Assembly (NCBI GenBank): GCA_036365515.1
Contig: CM070875.1
Location: forward strand, 95,357,128-95,421,127
Source: Torymus aiolomorphi
Lineage: Eukaryota > Arthropoda > Insecta > Hymenoptera > Torymidae
Length of the DNA stretch: 64,000 nt
Direction: 5' to 3'
In this document: piece by piece, positions 59,686 to 64,000 of the stretch
How the letters are laid out: each line of letters starts with the position of its first letter
Position numbering within the stretch: position 1 is the first letter of the stretch
Notes under the pieces: model-generated
Told to the model about the DNA's origin: nothing
Seen by the model: only the letters and a program-made list of their open reading frames with translations
Databases searched by the model: none
Program-made: the position numbers and the translations under genes

Positions 59686-60009
59686 AACATATATTAATTA
59701 TATTTGAAATATAATGGATCGACCCGAAGGAGGCAGGTAAAAAGAAAAAACAAGTTTTTACTTTAAATTTGTGCAACGTTTCGTTGGCATGTTCCGCCAA
59801 CCCCTTCAGGCTATAATTTATTAACAAAAAGGTTTTTAATTACAATATATAAAAAAGAACTGTCACTCGTATAAAGGAATAGTATATACCTTATTTTACC
59901 TAGCACATAACGTCAATGTAAGCAATACAGTGGTGTACATTCGTATTTATAGTCGTACGATCCTTGTATTTGCAAACAAGGCCAAAAATAAACAGAGCGA
60001 TGCATAGCA

Positions 60010-61350
60010 TTAATTTAAAAGGCGCAGTAACGGAAAATACAAACTGTTTAATGATTTTACATCTTCTTTCTTATTGATATTGTTTTTATCGCATTTAATA
60101 TGGATCATTTCAGATAGAGTGCGTTTTTTGTAGTTTGTTTCGTAATCTAGAATTTTACAATTTTTCCAGTCGAAATCATGTGAGAATTTGTTCATATGTT
60201 GTTTTACTACTGCTTCTGTGTTATTAGTTTTTTGATGTTCTTTAATTCTCGTTTTTAGAGTACGTTTCGTTTCCCCTGTATATGAAACTGGGCATGACTT
60301 ACAGAAGAACTTATATACTAGGTTAGTCCGATCCCATTTATCGGTATGGTCTTTACCTAGTTTGATAACTGAGTTGAAACTTTTTTTAACTATGGGTAGA
60401 GTACAAAATTTGAAGGGTTTTAAAATTGCTGCTATTTTTTCGTATTGGTCATTAAACGGTAAAGAGATGTAAGAGATAGATGTATTGTGTAATGGTGTAC
60501 TTTTTTGGGGTTGTTTATGTTTAATTGTGTGCATCCTAATACGTGTATGACGGTTGATAAATTTGTTAGGGTAATTATTGTCTCTTAGGATTTGATAGAC
60601 CATTTTTAGATTTTTGTTATGAAATTGTTTGTGTGAAAGAGAAACAGCCCTATTGACGAGGTTATAGACTATGTTTATTTTTTGTTGAGTGGGATGGTTG
60701 GAGAGATAATTAATCAATCTACCGGAAGAGGTGGGTTTATTAAACCAATCTGTAATAATAGAATTATTGTGACGAATTAAGGAAATATCTAGAAAGTTGA
60801 TTTTTTTGTCTTGTTCAAGTTCATACGTAAATTGTAAACGTTTATTGTATGAATTAAAGATATTTATAACTAGATCGATATGTTTTTTCTCAATACACAT
60901 AAGGGCATCTACGTAACGGAAGTAAAAGAGAGGTTTGACGTTATTGTTATCTTCTAAGTTTTTTAGACAATTTGTTTCTAAGTCATCTAACACCATATCT
61001 GCGAACAAGGGTGAAATGGGATAACCCATAGGTGTACCTTCAATTTGTCGATAAAACTTATTATTGAACGAGAAGAAAGTATTAGAAAACAAAAATTTTG
61101 TGCAAGTAACGATGTCGTGAAAAGGAATTTTACATTTGTTATGTACATATTCAAATCTTCTGTCTAGGCTATCTGATACTAACTGTAGTGGTATGTTAGT
61201 AAATAAAGAGATGACATCTAAAGAGAGTAGTATATGGTCATCTGGAATAATAACTGATTCTAATTTTCGTTTTAAATGTAAGCTGTTATTGATGTGAGAT
61301 GCGGGTATTTTTATAGAATGTTTAATCTCATTGTAAATTAATTTATTAAT
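60010..61350 (-). pseudogene. PLE2 left copy: 5'-truncated RT + GIY-YIG, catalytic Asp deleted
   Basis: Open from about 61350 to 60010 except for breaks near the 5' end. RT: LLSLDVISLFTNIP, EGTPMGYPISPLFAD and FRYVDALMC, where a 3-bp deletion removes the second catalytic Asp (the right copy has FRYVDDILMC). TPMG is followed by Y instead of S. The C-terminal CKSCPVSYTGETKRTLKTR is the GIY-YIG-type domain with a CKSC finger. C-terminus LFFPLL-type end intact. Confidence 0.9.
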
Positions 61351-61459
61351 TTAAATTAATTTATTAATTTAAATTAATTTACAATGAGATTAAACATTCG
61401 ATAATAATTAATTTATTAATTTAAATTAATTAATTAATTTATTAATTTAAATTAATTAA

Positions 61460-62760
61460 TTAATTTACAATGAGATTAAACATTCTATAAAAATACCCGC
61501 ATCTCACATCAATAACAGCTTACATTTAAAACAAAAATTAGAATCAGTTATTATTCCAGATGACCATATACTACTCTCTTTAGATGTCATCTCTTTATTT
61601 ACTAACATACCACTACAGTTAGTATCAGATAGCCTAGACAGAAGATTTGAATATGTACATACCAAATGTAAAATTCCTTTTCACGACATCGTTACTTGCA
61701 CAAAATTTTTGTTTTCTAATACTTTTTTCTCGTTCAATAATAAGTTTTATCGACAAATTGAAGGTACACCTATGGGTTCTCCCATTTCACCCTTGTTCGC
61801 AGATATGGTGTTAGATGACTTAGAAACAAATTGTCTAAAAAACTTAGAAGATAACTATAACGTCAAACCTCTCTTTTACTTCCGTTACGTAGATGATATC
61901 CTTATGTGTATTGAGAAAAAACATATCGATCTAGTTATAAATATCTTTAATTCATACAATAAACGTTTACAATGTACGTATGAACTTGAACAATACAAAA
62001 AAATCAACTTTCTAGATATTTCCTTAATTCGTCACAATAATTCTATTATTACAGATTGGTTTAAGAAACCCACCTCTTCCGGTAGATTGATTAATTATCT
62101 CTCCAATCATCCCACTCAACAAAAAATAAACATAGTCTATAACCTCGTCGATAGGGCTATTTCTCTTTCACACAAACAATTTCATAACAAAAATCTAAAA
62201 ATGGTCTATCAAATCCTAAGAGACAATAATTACCCTAACAAATTTATCAACCGTCATACACGTATTAGGATGCACACAATTAAACATAAACAACTCCAAA
62301 AAAGTACACCATTACACAATACATCTATCTCTTACATCTCTTTACCGTTTAATGACCAATACGAAAAAATAGCAGCAATTTTAAAACCCTTCAAATTTTG
62401 TACTCTACCCATAGTTAAAAAAAGTTTCAACTCAGTTATCAAACTTGGTAAAGACCATACCGATAAATGGGATCGGACTAACCTAGTATATAAGTTCTTC
62501 TGTAAGTCATGCCCAGCTTCATATACAGGGGAAACGAAACGTACTCTAAAAACGAGAATTAAAGAACATCAAAATACTAATAACACAGAAGCAGTAGTAA
62601 AACAACATATGAACAAATTCTCACATGATTTCGACTGGAAAAATTGTAAAATTCTAGATTACGAAATAAACTACAAAAAACGCACTCTATCTGAAATGAT
62701 CCATATTAAATGCGATAAAAACAATATCAATAAGAAGATGTAAAATCATTAAACAGTTTG
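61460..62760 (+). pseudogene. PLE2 right copy: 5'-truncated RT + GIY-YIG, 4-bp deletion at the C-terminus
   Basis: Same protein as the left copy, about 98% identical by eye, with intact FRYVDD (about 61888-61905) and TPMGSP. A 4-bp deletion near 62734-62738 shifts the frame and ends it at 62743, about 15 residues early. The N-terminal half of a full PLE ORF is missing, as in the left copy. Confidence 0.9.
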
Positions 62761-63151
62761 TATTTTCCGTTACTGCGCCTTTTAAATTAACACTATGCAT
62801 CGCTCTGTTTATTTTTGGCCTTGTTTGTAAATACAAGGATCGTGCGACTATAAATACGAATGTACACCACTGTATTGCTTACATTGACGTTATGTGCTAG
62901 GTAAAATAAGGTATATACTATTCCTTTATACGAGTGACAGTTCTTTTTTATATATTGTAATTAAAAACCTTTTTGTTAATAAATTATAGCCTGAAGGGGT
63001 TGGCGGAACATGCCAACGAAACGTTGCACAAATTTAAAGTAAAAACTTGTTTTTTCTTTTTACCTACCTCCTTCGGATCGATCCATTATATTTCAAATAA
63101 ACAATTGGAGAGCAATATTCATATTTAACTCAACATATATTAATTATATTT

Positions 63152-64000
63152 CTAATACATAATAATTTACATTTTATAACGTTTTAGTATTTTTTCTTTA
63201 CATCTTTGAAAATATTTTATTTATAGCTTTATTTAAATAAAAGTACAATTATAAATTATTATAAAAGTATAATTATGAACTATTTGAAAAAAGTGTACAA
63301 ATATGTGATACGATGTAAAATGTGTATCAAAATTTGTATATAAACGTAAAAAGATGTAATTAAAAGTACAAATATATAATAAAATGTAAAAAGATGTACG
63401 AAAGTGTAAGAATGCCTATAAAATTTGAATTAAGAGTACAAATTAAAAAGTAATAAAACGTAGACAAATGTAAGGAAAAGTAAGAAATTATTAAAAAATG
63501 GTATAAACTGTGGTAAAATGTAAAAGCGTCCGAAATCCAGTAGAAAAGTACAATTTGTTACGTTTTCTTACACTTTTTACAAACAACTACATTATCATAC
63601 ACTTGTTTATCGTACGATAAACAAGTGTATGATTAAAAAATAATAAATAATAGAATAACATAACAAAACATTGTTACATTATTATACACTTATTTACATA
63701 ATATAATTTCCGCTAGGGGGTCTACATACTATTTTTCGTGGAATTTAAAATATTTCTAAAAAATTTTTCGCCATATTGAATTCACTATTTTCAAATTTTT
63801 ATTGTGGATCTAACTGTGGATTCCGATTAACGACTTCAAGAACCCATTTTAAGGAAAAAAATAATTGCCAAAAAAATATACCTAATTCATTTGTGTTAGG
63901 GGTGGTTTACCACCTCTTAAGGGGTTGTTTCGCGAAGAATGCCCAAACACACCAACTGTTATTTATTGCAGTTGGCAAAAAAAAATGTTTTGACCTATTT
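63152..64000. other. AT-rich tail of the window; no gene recognised
   Basis: GTAAGAA / AATGTAA-type short repeats to about 63580, a perfect 40-bp palindrome at 63594-63633 and, from about 63890, a GGGGTGGTTTACCACC / AAGGGGTTGTTT stretch that resembles the 36-kb tandem repeat family. Confidence 0.4.
63594..63633. repeat. Perfect 40-bp palindrome
   Basis: ATCATACACTTGTTTATCGT followed by its exact reverse complement, centred on CGTACG at 63611-63616, with no loop. Confidence 0.95.

Larger units (their letters stand above)
59686..63151. mobile_element. Palindromic Penelope-like dimer (PLE2) with 20-bp target duplication
   Basis: AACATATATTAATTATATTT occurs at 59686-59705 and 63132-63151. Between them two ~1.65-kb PLE copies lie head to head: 59706 to about 61350 (minus) and about 61460 to 63098 (plus), both truncated at the same 5' position near TTTACAATGAGATTAAAC. 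The centre (about 61340-61460) is TTAATTTATTAATTTAAATT repeats. A 33-bp extra piece (63099-63131) sits between the right arm and the duplication. A single target duplication around both copies says they inserted together. Confidence 0.85.

Overview
This window reads as AT-rich arthropod DNA, most likely from an insect, made almost entirely of nested transposable elements and satellites. The evidence is the element mix: an env-bearing Ty3/gypsy element, a copia element primed by the anticodon arm of initiator tRNA-Met, an R1-like LINE, Penelope-like elements (PLEs) with GIY-YIG, pogo/Tc5-like transposases, TTAA-flanked foldback elements and spliceosomal introns. There is no operon structure, no CRISPR array and no rRNA. 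I cannot name the species. No conserved host housekeeping gene was recognised.

Layout. 1-6.2 kb: 3' part of a gypsy/errantivirus-like element (pol, env, polypurine tract, start of the 3' LTR) with a few inactivating breaks. 6.2-7.8 kb: GC-rich, CT-microsatellite tract. 7.8-8.4 kb, minus strand: a small gene not recognised from any family, with three exons in perfect phase and a TATA box. 8.7-11.9 kb: LTR remnants carrying two TTAA foldback elements and one TA-flanked element. 11.9-14.4 kb: LINE 3' fragment, T/A-rich foldback, AT-rich minisatellite. 14.4-21.65 kb, minus strand: a young copia element (330-bp LTRs, 5-bp target duplication) strewn with the hexamer AGCGAC. 24.2-26.5 kb: two foldback elements sharing one TTAA. 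27.6-30.1 kb: 5' half of an R1-like LINE with nested insertions. 30.5-34.3 kb: Helitron scrap and a transposon with a decayed, unassigned DDE-type transposase. 35 kb: pogo/Tc5-like C-terminal fragment. 36.5-40.7 kb: a PLE complex with one intact 849-codon ORF, inserted in a satellite. 41-43.6 kb: ~90-bp tandem repeats. 43.7-44.35 kb: head-to-head inverted pair of tRNA-headed repeats. 46.1-48.1 kb plus 56.6-56.8 kb: a second unassigned transposase, split by an 8.5-kb satellite-filled element with terminal inverted repeats. 56.9-58.3 kb: pogo/Tc5-like transposase. 59.7-63.15 kb: palindromic PLE dimer with a 20-bp target duplication.

Functionally, each autonomous element brings its own replication or transposition module, while the foldback and tRNA-headed elements are non-autonomous. 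The only intact long coding regions are the PLE1 protein and, by prediction, the small three-exon gene. Many elements are one or two indels from being open, so either decay is recent or the assembly carries indel errors; the sequence alone cannot tell which.
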